Part shown: piece after piece, positions 9,405-17,388 of the stretch
Layout: every line of letters begins with the position of its first letter
How positions within the stretch are numbered: the first letter of the stretch is position 1
Assembly: GCF_016908315.1 (NCBI RefSeq)
Contig: NZ_JAFBDQ010000008.1
Span: forward strand, 1-64,000
From: Halanaerobacter jeridensis
GTDB taxonomy: Bacteria; Bacillota; Halanaerobiia; Halobacteroidales; Halobacteroidaceae
DNA: 64,000 nt
Direction of reading: 5' to 3'
Made by a program: the position numbers and the translations under genes
The notes under the pieces: model-generated
The model's input: the letters and a program-made list of their open reading frames with translations, nothing else
Told to the model about the DNA's origin: nothing
Database searches by the model: none

Positions 9405-10481
9405 TTATAAACAGTTATCTAATCCTTTATCAGATAATAAATTTCTAATTTCCTTAACTTCTTGCGCTCGTTTCTTATCGCAAACTAAAATAGCATCCTC
9501 TGTATCAACAATTACTATATCTTCCAAACCAACTGTAGTAACTATTTTACCATTTCCATGCACAATAGTATTTTTAGTATCAATACCAATATGACGTCCT
9601 TTAATTACATTACCATTTTTATCTCTTTTCTCAACACGTTCTAAAGCAGGCCAGCTTCCAATATCATCCCAACCAAAACTACCTGGAATAACATAAATGT
9701 TCTTTGCTTTTTCCATAATTCCATAATCTATAGAAATACTATCTAATTTCTCAAACTCTTCCTTTAAAATATCTTTTTCTTCATCAGTCCCAATTCCTTC
9801 TTTCATCTTTTCTAAACCTTCGTGTAATTTAGGCATATATTCTTTAAACATCTTCCGAATAGTAGATACTTTCCACACAAACATTCCGCTATTCCACAGA
9901 TAAGTCCCATCTTCTACAAAATTTTCTGCTGTTTCTTTATTAGGTTTTTCTGTAAAAGCATTTACCTCAAACACTTCATTACCGTTTATCTCATCATATT
10001 TAGCCCTATAATCAATATATCCATATCCAGTCTCTGGATGAGTAGGTTCAATTCCTAAAGTTACTAAATTATCCCCTTGTTCAGCTATATCTACTGCTGA
10101 TTCAACTGTATCTAAAAATCTTTCTTCATCCAAAATAAGATGATCAGAAGGTAAAACAACCATTACTGCTTCTGGATCTTTTTGTTCCATATATAAAGAA
10201 GCTAATCCAATGCAAGCAGCTGTATTTTTGCGCATTGGCTCTATAGTTATATTTTCTAAAGGAACTTCTGGTAAATGTTCTTGCATCTGCTCTACATATT
10301 TATCATTAGTAGCAATGAATACATTATCTTTAATAGTTAATTTACTAATCCTATCTACTGTAGCCTGAATCATACTTCTATCTTCATCCACTAAATTAAG
10401 AAATTGTTTCGGTTTATCTTCACGACTCAGAGGCCAAAATCTACTTCCTACTCCTCCAGCCATAATTAATGGTGTTATCAT
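9405..10481 (-). CDS. manC: Mannose-1-phosphate guanylyltransferase
   Basis: Makes GDP-mannose from GTP and mannose-1-phosphate. The pyrophosphorylase signature is MAGGVGSRFWPLSREDKPKQF-like (7-27, the run ending PKQF). LPSDHLI, the sugar-binding FTEKPNKETA and GSFGWDDIGSW are all present. At 358 residues it is the short form without the C-terminal phosphomannose isomerase domain of the bifunctional enzymes. I chose the ATG at 10481 because AAGGAG lies about 8 bases before it; an upstream in-frame start would include that site. A candidate promoter lies at 10566-10593, so manC may open its own transcript into wzx and the rest of the cluster. Confidence 0.92.
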   Translation of the reverse strand: MITPLIMAGGVGSRFWPLSREDKPKQFLNLVDEDRSMIQATVDRISKLTIKDNVFIATNDKYVEQMQEHLPEVPLENITIEPMRKNTAACIGLASLYMEQKDPEAVMVVLPSDHLILDEERFLDTVESAVDIAEQGDNLVTLGIEPTHPETGYGYIDYRAKYDEINGNEVFEVNAFTEKPNKETAENFVEDGTYLWNSGMFVWKVSTIRKMFKEYMPKLHEGLEKMKEGIGTDEEKDILKEEFEKLDSISIDYGIMEKAKNIYVIPGSFGWDDIGSWPALERVEKRDKNGNVIKGRHIGIDTKNTIVHGNGKIVTTVGLEDIVIVDTEDAILVCDKKRAQEVKEIRNLLSDKGLDNCL

Positions 10482-10565
10482 TCTTTTATCTCCTTCCTGC
10501 AAATTTATCAATTAACAATTCATAATCAACTCTTTAAAATTTAAATAATTATTTAATATTATTCT

Positions 10566-10593
10566 ATTTTATATTTTAAACTTTATTTCTCAA
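10566..10593 (-). promoter_or_regulatory. Candidate sigma-A promoter for manC
   Basis: On the minus strand TTGAGA (10593-10588), a 16-base spacer and TAAAAT (10571-10566), about 85 bases before the manC start. The region is AT-rich, so a chance match is possible. Confidence 0.4.
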
Positions 10594-10640
10594 ATTTGAC
10601 TTTTGATCATCCAGTCTCAAATCTCAATCATCAATTGTTT

Positions 10641-11291
10641 TTATCTAGCACCATGACCAATAATCATTACAACAGCCGTTCTAATCATAATTTCTAAATC
10701 TAAAAGCAAACTACGCTGCTTAATATATAATTTATCAAACCTTAGTTTTTGACCTGGGGTTAATTCATATCCTCCTTTAACTTGGGCCAAGCCTGTAACA
10801 CCAGGTTTAACTAATAATCGACTCTTAAATCCACAATATTCATCATGAAATTCTTCAGTTAAGCAAGGACGTTCCGGACGAGGACCAACCAAAGTCATAT
10901 CTCCTTTTAAAATGTTAAAAAATTGAGGCAACTCATCAATTCTTGTTTTCCTTATGAAGTTTCCCACGTTAGTAACACGAGAATCATTCTCTTGAGCCCA
11001 TACAGCTCCAGTATGTTTTTCTGCATTTTTAACCATAGACCTAAACTTATAAATAGTAAACTCTTGTCCATTTTTACCTAATCTAGTTTGTGAGAAAATT
11101 ACTGGGCCATGACTCTCAAGTTTAATAGCAATAGCAGTTAATAACATAATCGGAGCAGTTATTACAACCCCCACTATAGATACCATAATATCAATCATTC
11201 TTTTTAAAATTAAGTAAGTTAAACTGCAACTATTACTATCTTCAATTAATTCTACATTAGCCTCATTTATTCTACTCTCTAATTCTGACAT
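10641..11291 (-). CDS. Small phosphoglycosyl transferase (bacterial sugar transferase)
   Basis: Transfers a sugar-1-phosphate to undecaprenyl phosphate to start a repeat unit. In its 216 residues there is one hydrophobic segment (about 31-53), then the catalytic-domain motifs GPVIFSQTRLGKNG, IYKFRSM, RKTRIDELPQFFNIL, GDMTLVGPRPERP and KPGVTGLAQVKGGY. The Asp-Glu pair in RIDELPQ is the catalytic dyad known in PglC. It lacks the four-helix N-terminal domain of WbaP/WcaJ and so is the minimal monotopic form. Likely donors are UDP- or GDP-hexoses; which one is not visible. A good promoter lies 68 bases upstream, and 129 bases separate it from manC. Confidence 0.9.
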   Translation of the reverse strand: MSELESRINEANVELIEDSNSCSLTYLILKRMIDIMVSIVGVVITAPIMLLTAIAIKLESHGPVIFSQTRLGKNGQEFTIYKFRSMVKNAEKHTGAVWAQENDSRVTNVGNFIRKTRIDELPQFFNILKGDMTLVGPRPERPCLTEEFHDEYCGFKSRLLVKPGVTGLAQVKGGYELTPGQKLRFDKLYIKQRSLLLDLEIMIRTAVVMIIGHGAR

Positions 11292-11358
11292 TGATTTGGC
11301 CCCCTTTTAAATTATTTAAATATATTTTATTTTTAACTAACCTTACTACTTTGTGGTA

Positions 11359-11386
11359 ATTATATCATACTATTGCAGTAATTCAA
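11359..11386 (-). promoter_or_regulatory. Sigma-A promoter with extended -10 for the sugar transferase
   Basis: Minus strand: TTGAAT (11386-11381), 16-base spacer, TGATATAAT, which gives an extended -10 (TATAAT at 11364-11359). It predicts a leader of roughly 60 bases before the ATG at 11291. Confidence 0.65.
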
Positions 11387-11434
11387 TAAATAATAGTTAA
11401 AAAATTGTAAGTTTTTGTCCTTTATATTCATATG

Positions 11435-12211
11435 TTAAAATCCCAGGGCCAACTTCAAGCGATCCATTATTCCTTTTTCCTCTTCATATTGCTTTAAGTT
11501 ATCTACTACAACATTTTCACCATTAGTTACAGCTTTAGCATTTTCCCAATACTTAATCTCATTACTAATTGTACTCAACCTATTATTAGTTTTCTCTAAA
11601 CATTCTTTTCGTTTATTATTAGAATGCAAATCTGAAGCTACTAGTTGTACTAAATTATGTTCTACTAAAATTTCAGATGTCTCTTTTATCTTTGAACCAA
11701 ACATTCCTAATAAACTGCCGCCATTCAACTGTGCTAAAGCTCCTGAGTTAACCCAATCATAAACTAAATTAGGATCTTTAATAACTTCTCTATATCTCTC
11801 CGGATGAGCAATCACAGGCTGATAGCCTAATACCCGTAGGTCATGTAATACATTCTCAGTATATTGTGGAACATTATTCATCGGCAGTTCTATCAACAAA
11901 TATTTACTATCATTTAACCCCATTAATTTACCTTCTTTAGCCTTCTTACCTAAGTCCTGAGTCAAATAAATTTCCATCCCTGGTAATATCTCTATTTCAA
12001 TTCCTTGTTGCTCTAAATACTGCTGTAATTCCTGCACTCGGTCTTTAATCTCATCTACACTTAATTTACCACTATCAGCTAAATAATGAGGAGTAGCAAC
12101 TATTTTCTCACCCCCCTGCTCTACAGCATCACGAGCCACAGCAGCAGCCTCTTCTTTACTATCAACTCCATCATCAACCCCAGGTAGTATATGCGTGTGT
12201 AAATCAATCAT
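11435..12211 (-). CDS. cpsB: CpsB/YwqE-type PHP-family tyrosine-protein phosphatase
   Basis: A Mn-dependent phosphatase that removes phosphate from the tyrosine tail of CpsD-type kinases. The PHP metal motifs are DLHTHILPGVDDG near the N-terminus (HxH), ATPHYL, VIAHPERYRE and LVASDLHS. Length is 258 residues, normal for the family. I chose the ATG at 12211, with AGGTGA 5 bases upstream; a GTG three codons earlier lies in that site. It follows cpsC and cpsD after an unusually long gap filled with repeats (12212-12728), instead of the close spacing usual in streptococci. The set cpsB-cpsC-cpsD is the Firmicute control module for polysaccharide length and output. Confidence 0.9.
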   Translation of the reverse strand: MIDLHTHILPGVDDGVDSKEEAAAVARDAVEQGGEKIVATPHYLADSGKLSVDEIKDRVQELQQYLEQQGIEIEILPGMEIYLTQDLGKKAKEGKLMGLNDSKYLLIELPMNNVPQYTENVLHDLRVLGYQPVIAHPERYREVIKDPNLVYDWVNSGALAQLNGGSLLGMFGSKIKETSEILVEHNLVQLVASDLHSNNKRKECLEKTNNRLSTISNEIKYWENAKAVTNGENVVVDNLKQYEEEKGIMDRLKLALGF

Positions 12212-12289
12212 TGTTATCACCTACTCATTCAATATAATTCTTTCATTCTTTCTCTCTTATCTCATGACAACTTACTATTATTATTTTAC

Positions 12290-12396
12290 TTCACTAAATT
12301 TATTCTAATCTTAACAATTAGTTATTAAAGTATTTTGCAGTACTTTAAATTTCTTAGTAATGAGTCTCAACGAAGTATAATAAAATTAATTTTGTT
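12290..12396. repeat. Direct repeat copy 1 (about 107 bp)
   Basis: Begins TTCACTAAATTTATTCT and ends AAAATTAATTTTGTT. It matches 12546-12653 over its whole length with a few substitutions. The internal piece ATGAGTCTCAACGAAGTATA resembles ATGAGTCTTAATGAAGTCTA in the palindromic element at 53096-53270. Confidence 0.8.
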
Positions 12397-12545
12397 CCAT
12401 TTAGACCTTTTAATTTTTTCTTTCTATCTCGGCTATGACAGCTTGCTATTATTACTCATAATAATTAACTAATAATCACCATAAAATTTTCACACATTAG
12501 TAGTTACTCTAATAGTTTTTCGATGCGTCTTTAAATTTATTTTGT

Positions 12546-12653
12546 TTCACTAAATTTATTCTCATCTCAACAATTAATTATTAAAGTATTTTGAAGCGAC
12601 TTTAAATTTCTTAGTAGTGAGTCTTAACGAAGTATAATAAAATTAATTTTGTT
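12546..12653. repeat. Direct repeat copy 2 (about 108 bp)
   Basis: Second copy of the 12290-12396 repeat. The differences are scattered point changes (for example GTGAGTCTTAACGAAGT here against ATGAGTCTCAACGAAGT), which suggests an old duplication. No reading frame is conserved between the copies. Confidence 0.8.
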
Positions 12654-12663
12654 TTATTAAATA

Positions 12664-12728
12664 GTTCTTTTGCTTTTCTCTTTTACTTCTTTTTCTCTTC
12701 ACTCTTCACTAATTACTCTTTACTGCCC
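12664..12728. repeat. Purine-rich (minus strand) degenerate repeat after cpsD
   Basis: On the minus strand the tract reads as degenerate units such as AGTAAAGAGTAATTAGTGAA and starts within 6 bases of the cpsD stop. Similar tracts follow the stops of four other genes in this window (near 16045, 33848, 35950 and 62700). Confidence 0.6.
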
Positions 12729-13433
12729 TTATTCTCCATAGTAATAATAGTAAGTGTCATACCCCGCTCCATCCTTCACTGGATGTTTATTCAGTACAGT
12801 CCCAATTAAATCAACATTAGCCTTCTTCAATTTATCAGTACTTTTTTCTAGCATACCTCGTTCAGTTTCATGAGAAGCCACTACCAATAAAATCCCATCT
12901 AACTTCTTACCTAAAATAGCTGCATCAGTTACAGCAATTACCGGTGGTGTGTCAATCATTACAAAATCAAATTCCTCTTCGGCTTGTTCAATTACTTCTT
13001 CCATGCGATGAGAACTTAATAGTTCAGCCGGATTAGGTGGAATAAAACCAGTACTGATCACACTTAATCGATCAATTCCTGTTTCTTGCACTGCTTCTTC
13101 AAACTTCAATTCTCCAGTTAAAATATTACTCAAACCTTCATAGTTAGGTAAGTCATAAAACTTATGCTGCATTGGTTTTCTTAAGTCAGCATCAATGATT
13201 AATATATCTTCTTCATTATGAGCCATTGAAATAGCTAAGTTTGCTACTGTTAAAGACTTACCTTCTTTTGGAGTACTACTAGTCACAGCTATCTTGCTTA
13301 ATGGTTCATCTGGTCTTAAAAAACTTAAATTAGTTCTTAAATTACGATATGCTTCTGATACTGGAGATTTAGGACTATGCTCTACAATCAATTCCTCATG
13401 TCGTGTTTGTAAATTCTGTCGACTTTTAGCCAA
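12729..13433 (-). CDS. cpsD: CpsD/CapB-type bacterial tyrosine kinase
   Basis: A BY-kinase that works with the CpsC adaptor at the membrane. Walker A is SSTPKEGKSLTVANLA, Walker A' is ILIIDADLRKP, Walker B is FDFVMIDTPP. The C-terminus is a tyrosine cluster, YDTYYYYYGE, the usual autophosphorylation site. The likely start is TTG at 13433, 6 bases after GAGAGGTG, giving MAKSRQNLQ. An ATG at 13451 is an alternative. The start overlaps the cpsC end by 8 bases, so they are coupled. Kinase and adaptor being separate proteins is the Firmicute arrangement, unlike the fused proteobacterial Wzc. Confidence 0.92.
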   Translation of the reverse strand: MAKSRQNLQTRHEELIVEHSPKSPVSEAYRNLRTNLSFLRPDEPLSKIAVTSSTPKEGKSLTVANLAISMAHNEEDILIIDADLRKPMQHKFYDLPNYEGLSNILTGELKFEEAVQETGIDRLSVISTGFIPPNPAELLSSHRMEEVIEQAEEEFDFVMIDTPPVIAVTDAAILGKKLDGILLVVASHETERGMLEKSTDKLKKANVDLIGTVLNKHPVKDGAGYDTYYYYYGE

Positions 13434-14892
13434 TATCGTCACCTCTCCCATAACCCTGCTCATGATCAATATCATCCATATATGGAATTACACCTAAGAC
13501 AGGTAAATCAGTAATCTCTTCTACTTCTTTTTCAGTTTTAACCGAATCATCTAGGTATTCTAGTACAAATATAACCCCTACTCCTACAAATAAAGCTAAT
13601 ACTGCTGCAATCACTATGTTCAACTTAATATTTGGTTTGATAGGATCGGGTTTAATTACTGCTGGGTCGACTACTACTACATCAGAAGTCTTCATTGCCT
13701 TTTGAATCTGAATCTCTTCTTTTCTCTCTCTCAGCATTTTATAAACATTTTCTGCTATCTTCAAATCACGTTTTAGTCTAGCTAATTTCAACTCTTTAGC
13801 TGGTAAAGCAGTCAGTTCTTGTTCTACTTCTTGAATTTGTTCTTGATAACCTTCTAACTGAGATGTAACAGCAATTATGTTTGTATTTAAAGAAATTAAT
13901 TTTTGTTTTAGTTGATTATAAAACGGATTCATGGTCTTAGTTTTAGAACTGACTATCTCTTTAACACTACTTTTTAGTCTTTTCTTTATTTCACTTACCT
14001 TTTCTTTTGTTTCTTTCACTTGCGGGTGTTGCTCGGTATATTTTTCATTCAAACCTGCTAATTGTACTTCTAAATTTGCTAATTGAGTTCTATACTGTTT
14101 AACTACAGGATTATCAGTAATTGTTTTATTAGATACAACTTCTTCACTTTGCTTACCTAGTTGTTTTTCAACTTGCCGTAAACTAGCTTTACTCTGTTGT
14201 AATTCTATTCTAGCTTTAGCCTGCGCTGATTCTAAATCAGTTAATTGTTCTAAAGTTACTTCGCCTTGCTTTTCCGGTAAGATAACTCCTTGCCCTTCTT
14301 TATACTGCAATAATTTATTTTCTGTTTCTTTTAATTTATTTTCCACTTCTTCTAATTGATCTGCAATAAATTTATTAGCCCCTGCTAATGCAGCTTGATT
14401 CATCTCTCGATTTTCTTGTTTAAACTTTTCTATTACTGTATTAGCAATCTTTTTAGCCATCTCTGGGTCAGGATAATTCACAGTCAAGGTCATAAGATTA
14501 GTTTCAGTTCCACCGCTAACACTGATTTTATTACTTAGAGTCTTAGCACTAATCAATTCATTTTTTTCTTCGTTCCTTAAATCTAATTCTCGAATCACCA
14601 AACTCAAAGTACGACGACTCTTTATAATTTCAGTATAGGTAGCTACTTTATTATTTTGCGATCCCATACCGCTAATTGATAACTGCTCACTAAATAAATT
14701 ACTCATTCCTTCATCCTGTTTAACCATGACCAGTGTTGATGTTTGATAAATCCGCGGTAAATAGATACTAATAATCCCACTAGCTACTATTGCAAATAAT
14801 AACAAAGAAACTAGAATCCATTTACGGCGCATCAAAATATTAAAATATTCCCTTAAATCAATCTCTACCATTTCCTCTTCCAACTGTGCCAT
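13426..14892 (-). CDS. cpsC: Wzz/CpsC-type chain-length and kinase-adaptor protein
   Basis: A polysaccharide co-polymerase of 488 residues. A short cytoplasmic start (IDLREYFNILMRRKW) is followed by TM1 (about 27-50), a large periplasmic domain rich in coiled coil (about 160-390) with the GNVR-type stretch LARLKRDLKIAENVYKMLRE, a proline-rich DPIKPNIKLN motif and TM2 (about 430-455). The C-terminal cytoplasmic tail (VKTEKEVEEITDLPVLG) matches the CpsC segment that activates CpsD. The large coiled-coil insertion is typical of co-polymerases that must span a periplasm to meet Wza, which fits a diderm cell. GGAGG lies 6 bases before the second of two adjacent ATGs, so I start at 14892. Confidence 0.9.
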   Translation of the reverse strand: MAQLEEEMVEIDLREYFNILMRRKWILVSLLLFAIVASGIISIYLPRIYQTSTLVMVKQDEGMSNLFSEQLSISGMGSQNNKVATYTEIIKSRRTLSLVIRELDLRNEEKNELISAKTLSNKISVSGGTETNLMTLTVNYPDPEMAKKIANTVIEKFKQENREMNQAALAGANKFIADQLEEVENKLKETENKLLQYKEGQGVILPEKQGEVTLEQLTDLESAQAKARIELQQSKASLRQVEKQLGKQSEEVVSNKTITDNPVVKQYRTQLANLEVQLAGLNEKYTEQHPQVKETKEKVSEIKKRLKSSVKEIVSSKTKTMNPFYNQLKQKLISLNTNIIAVTSQLEGYQEQIQEVEQELTALPAKELKLARLKRDLKIAENVYKMLRERKEEIQIQKAMKTSDVVVVDPAVIKPDPIKPNIKLNIVIAAVLALFVGVGVIFVLEYLDDSVKTEKEVEEITDLPVLGVIPYMDDIDHEQGYGRGDDIG

Positions 14893-14912
14893 CATAGTCC
14901 TCCTTAACTGAA

Positions 14913-15812
14913 TTAATTAACTAAACTTTGTATTTGATTTAATCCACCAACAAAGAAGAATAAATTACGCCAGAAAGTAAACTTTTGAAAAGCATACTTG
15001 CCTTCTAGAGCTTTGATTGTATCTCCTTCTTGAACAATTGGGTTTTTAGCTTTTCCTTGTAATAGATCATCTAACACTAACTTTTCTTCTTTATCATTAG
15101 AAATATATTTGATTTCATCTGCTACTTCATTAGTAGTCCCGCCTGCTTTAGCCAATACATCACTAACTCGACTACCTTTTTTGACTTCATAACTACCAGG
15201 ACTTTTAACTTCACCTAAGACACTAATTTCGATTACTCCTTTAGGTACATAGAGAGTATCGCCTTCTTGTAGTTGATAGTTTTGCTCTTTACTTGCTTCA
15301 GTTCCATCTAGTAAAGCTTCTAAATCTATTGCTAAAGACTTATCATTACGTCTTAATTTAAGGCTATTCATATCAGCCATTTGAGTCGTACCACCGGCGA
15401 GAGAAACTAAATTTAATACCTGTTCACCGGGTCGCACTTGATAAGCCCCTGGTTTATTTACTTCTCCTAAAATCATGACTCTTACTTGTTCATATTTTTT
15501 AAAAACAATATTCACTTGAGATTCTTTAATCTTGATATATTGTTTTAACTTTTCTGTCATTACATCTGTTAATTGATTGATCGTTAGACCTTCTGCCTGC
15601 ACTTTCCCAATCATCGGAAAGCTAAGCTGACCATCCGGGCCAACCACAACGTCCTGCTGCAAATCCGGGTAGCCCCACACAGAAATATAGAGCTCGTCCC
15701 CCGTCGTCAATTTATACTCAGCTGCATGACCCACATTGCTAGTAAATAACACCGCAGCCGCTAAAAAACATAAGATTAAAGTCATACTAAGTAGTACTTT
15801 ATGATTCTTCAT
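14913..15812 (-). CDS. wza: Wza-type polysaccharide export protein (SLBB domains)
   Basis: A 299-residue outer-membrane or periplasmic exporter. The signal peptide (1-30, ending GHAA) is followed by the poly-export domain (YKLTTGDELYISVWGYPDLQ, VGPDGQLSFPMIGKV) and two SLBB-type beta-grasp domains (VMILGEVNKPGAYQV about 112 on, ISVLGEVKSPGSYEV about 195 on). There is no Cys after the signal peptide, so it is not a lipoprotein, unlike E. coli Wza. The last 30 residues hold an aromatic hydrophobic stretch (FTFWRNLFFFVGGL) that could be the membrane-spanning helix. It sits between the beta-barrel gene and cpsC in one operon. Confidence 0.9.
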   Translation of the reverse strand: MKNHKVLLSMTLILCFLAAAVLFTSNVGHAAEYKLTTGDELYISVWGYPDLQQDVVVGPDGQLSFPMIGKVQAEGLTINQLTDVMTEKLKQYIKIKESQVNIVFKKYEQVRVMILGEVNKPGAYQVRPGEQVLNLVSLAGGTTQMADMNSLKLRRNDKSLAIDLEALLDGTEASKEQNYQLQEGDTLYVPKGVIEISVLGEVKSPGSYEVKKGSRVSDVLAKAGGTTNEVADEIKYISNDKEEKLVLDDLLQGKAKNPIVQEGDTIKALEGKYAFQKFTFWRNLFFFVGGLNQIQSLVN

Positions 15813-15904
15813 CTTTAGTTTAACACCTTCCTTAACTATTTTAAATAAAATATTTAATTATAAATATGTTTATAATACCAAAACTTTATTGTTTTTATTA
15901 TTTC

Positions 15905-16045
15905 GCTTTTTTCTTTACTATTTTTTCTTTTCTCATTACTGATTACTAATTACTTGTCACTATTCTTACTTTCTTTTCTTTTTCTCTTGTCACTCGTCAC
16001 TAATTACTTGTTACTTTTCTTCTCTTTACTTGTCACTCATCACTG
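15905..16045. repeat. Purine-rich (minus strand) degenerate repeat overlapping a stop codon
   Basis: On the plus strand units such as TCACTAATTACTTGTTACTT and TTGTCACTCATCACTG recur with variation. The minus-strand copy begins inside the last codons of the beta-barrel gene, so its ending (DSDE then TGA) is written in repeat sequence. Nothing else is visible in the 15813-16032 gap. Confidence 0.65.
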
Positions 16046-17280
16046 TCTACAAATTTGTAAAATTTGTAGACAACTGGTTGATTCAATTGCGCCGGTCCTT
16101 GGCGGTGTTCTTCCCACTTCACTAAATCATCCCAGGTGCGCAGCGAGGTATGCGGACTTACTAACGACTCTAACTCCAAACGCCAAGATTTAGTCTTCAT
16201 CACTACTGTTGTCTCAGTTGGATCGGTATTACCCCATTTAGAAACACGATGTTCATAAAAGTTTCGACTTTGACCATTCTGCCAGTAAGTAATTATTCTC
16301 TTAGCCTTAATTTCTCCTACTAGTTCTGCATTCTTCGGTTTCTGTTGGGCAAAGCCAAATTCACCACTACCTAAAGGAATATGAGTGACAATCCCTTCCG
16401 GACTTCTTGTATAATCAAAGCGCAACTTACCTAGTAGTTCTGTCACATTAGAAAAGGCAAACTGCACCATCACTCCTGTTCTGATATCCTGTTCATTGTA
16501 TTTTTCATTTTCTATATTTTCGTATAAAATTCCTGCTTTATAACCACGCCAATTAGCACCTAAATAGACATTAAAACCAGGGCCACTATATCCTAAATGT
16601 TTTCCACTACCTATTTGGTCTCCTGCAGAATGACGGAATGGTAATCTACCAACTCTACTTTCAAAATCAATTGCACCCCACTGGTCGTGATAAAACAAAT
16701 AATTCTCAATCCAGTTACTACCTGTGCGGTCACCAAAGTCCCAATTAATACCTGTGACGTGATAACCTAAACCTAAATCACTCTTATAATCTATAGTTAA
16801 CATCTCACCATTATAGCCAGTCTCAAAATCATCATAGCGCAAATCTTCTGTGCCGGGAACATGGTCAAACTTTGAGATTAAATCTGGTTCAGGAAAACGA
16901 AGGTACCTCATTTTCCCAATTTTTAAACTAGCACTTAACTTACCATATTCGCCATCACGGAAACCATATCCTTCTATGTATATTTCGTCAAAATTAGGAT
17001 TAAAACCATCTATTGTATCAAATTTCTCATTAGACCGAATTATGGAATTAACTCTAATACCTGGAGCAAGGTCAACATCAGTTCGGAGTTGCAAATTGCG
17101 AAGATTAAAATGATCATTAAACATATGAGCACCAACACCTAAATCCCAATGCCCATGAAATTGACCTACATAGGGAAACCACCAATTATCTAGTTCTGAA
17201 TCTAAATCAAATGCATTAACTGGAGCAGATATTCCAATTAATAATATAAGTAATAGTAATAATCCAATTATATTGCTCAA
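16033..17280 (-). CDS. Predicted outer-membrane beta-barrel of the capsule export operon
   Basis: Not a family I can name with confidence. The protein has a hydrophobic signal segment (LLLLLILLIGISAPVNAF) and then about 390 residues of alternating polar/hydrophobic strands rich in Tyr, Trp and Gly (for example YHVTGINWDFGDRTGSNW, FNVYLGANWRGYKAGILYE), as in porin-like barrels. It opens the wza-cpsCDB operon, so a role in polysaccharide passage or anchoring (as for Wzi) is plausible inference. The only standard start near the signal is TTG at 17280, which lacks a ribosome-binding site and a basic n-region. AGGGGG sits 8 bases before an in-frame ATC at 17295 that would add MELKR. The C-terminus seems altered by a repeat. 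Confidence 0.7.
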   Translation of the reverse strand: MSNIIGLLLLLILLIGISAPVNAFDLDSELDNWWFPYVGQFHGHWDLGVGAHMFNDHFNLRNLQLRTDVDLAPGIRVNSIIRSNEKFDTIDGFNPNFDEIYIEGYGFRDGEYGKLSASLKIGKMRYLRFPEPDLISKFDHVPGTEDLRYDDFETGYNGEMLTIDYKSDLGLGYHVTGINWDFGDRTGSNWIENYLFYHDQWGAIDFESRVGRLPFRHSAGDQIGSGKHLGYSGPGFNVYLGANWRGYKAGILYENIENEKYNEQDIRTGVMVQFAFSNVTELLGKLRFDYTRSPEGIVTHIPLGSGEFGFAQQKPKNAELVGEIKAKRIITYWQNGQSRNFYEHRVSKWGNTDPTETTVVMKTKSWRLELESLVSPHTSLRTWDDLVKWEEHRQGPAQLNQPVVYKFYKFVDSDE

Positions 17281-17344
17281 TCTTTTAAGTTCGATTGGTA
17301 GAACCCCCTATAGATAAAGAATAATAATTGCAATTTCCGCTTTA

Positions 17345-17372
17345 ATTATATCATATATGAGTTCTTTTTCAA
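17345..17372 (-). promoter_or_regulatory. Sigma-A promoter of the capsule export operon
   Basis: Minus strand TTGAAA (17372-17367), 16-base spacer, TATAAT (17350-17345), about 50 bases before the beta-barrel start. It should drive the barrel, wza, cpsC, cpsD and possibly cpsB. Confidence 0.7.
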
Positions 17373-17388
17373 TGGAATAAAAATCATT

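Larger units (their letters stand above)
12212..12728. other. Repeat-filled intergenic region between cpsD and cpsB
   Basis: About 517 bases without an open gene. It holds two direct repeats of about 107 bases (12290-12396 and 12546-12653) and a pyrimidine-rich stretch at 12664-12728 that touches the cpsD stop. TCTCTTATCTCATGACAACT near 12252 and TATCTCGGCTATGACAGCTT near 12425 suggest that the repeat unit begins further left than the best-matching core. Confidence 0.6.
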
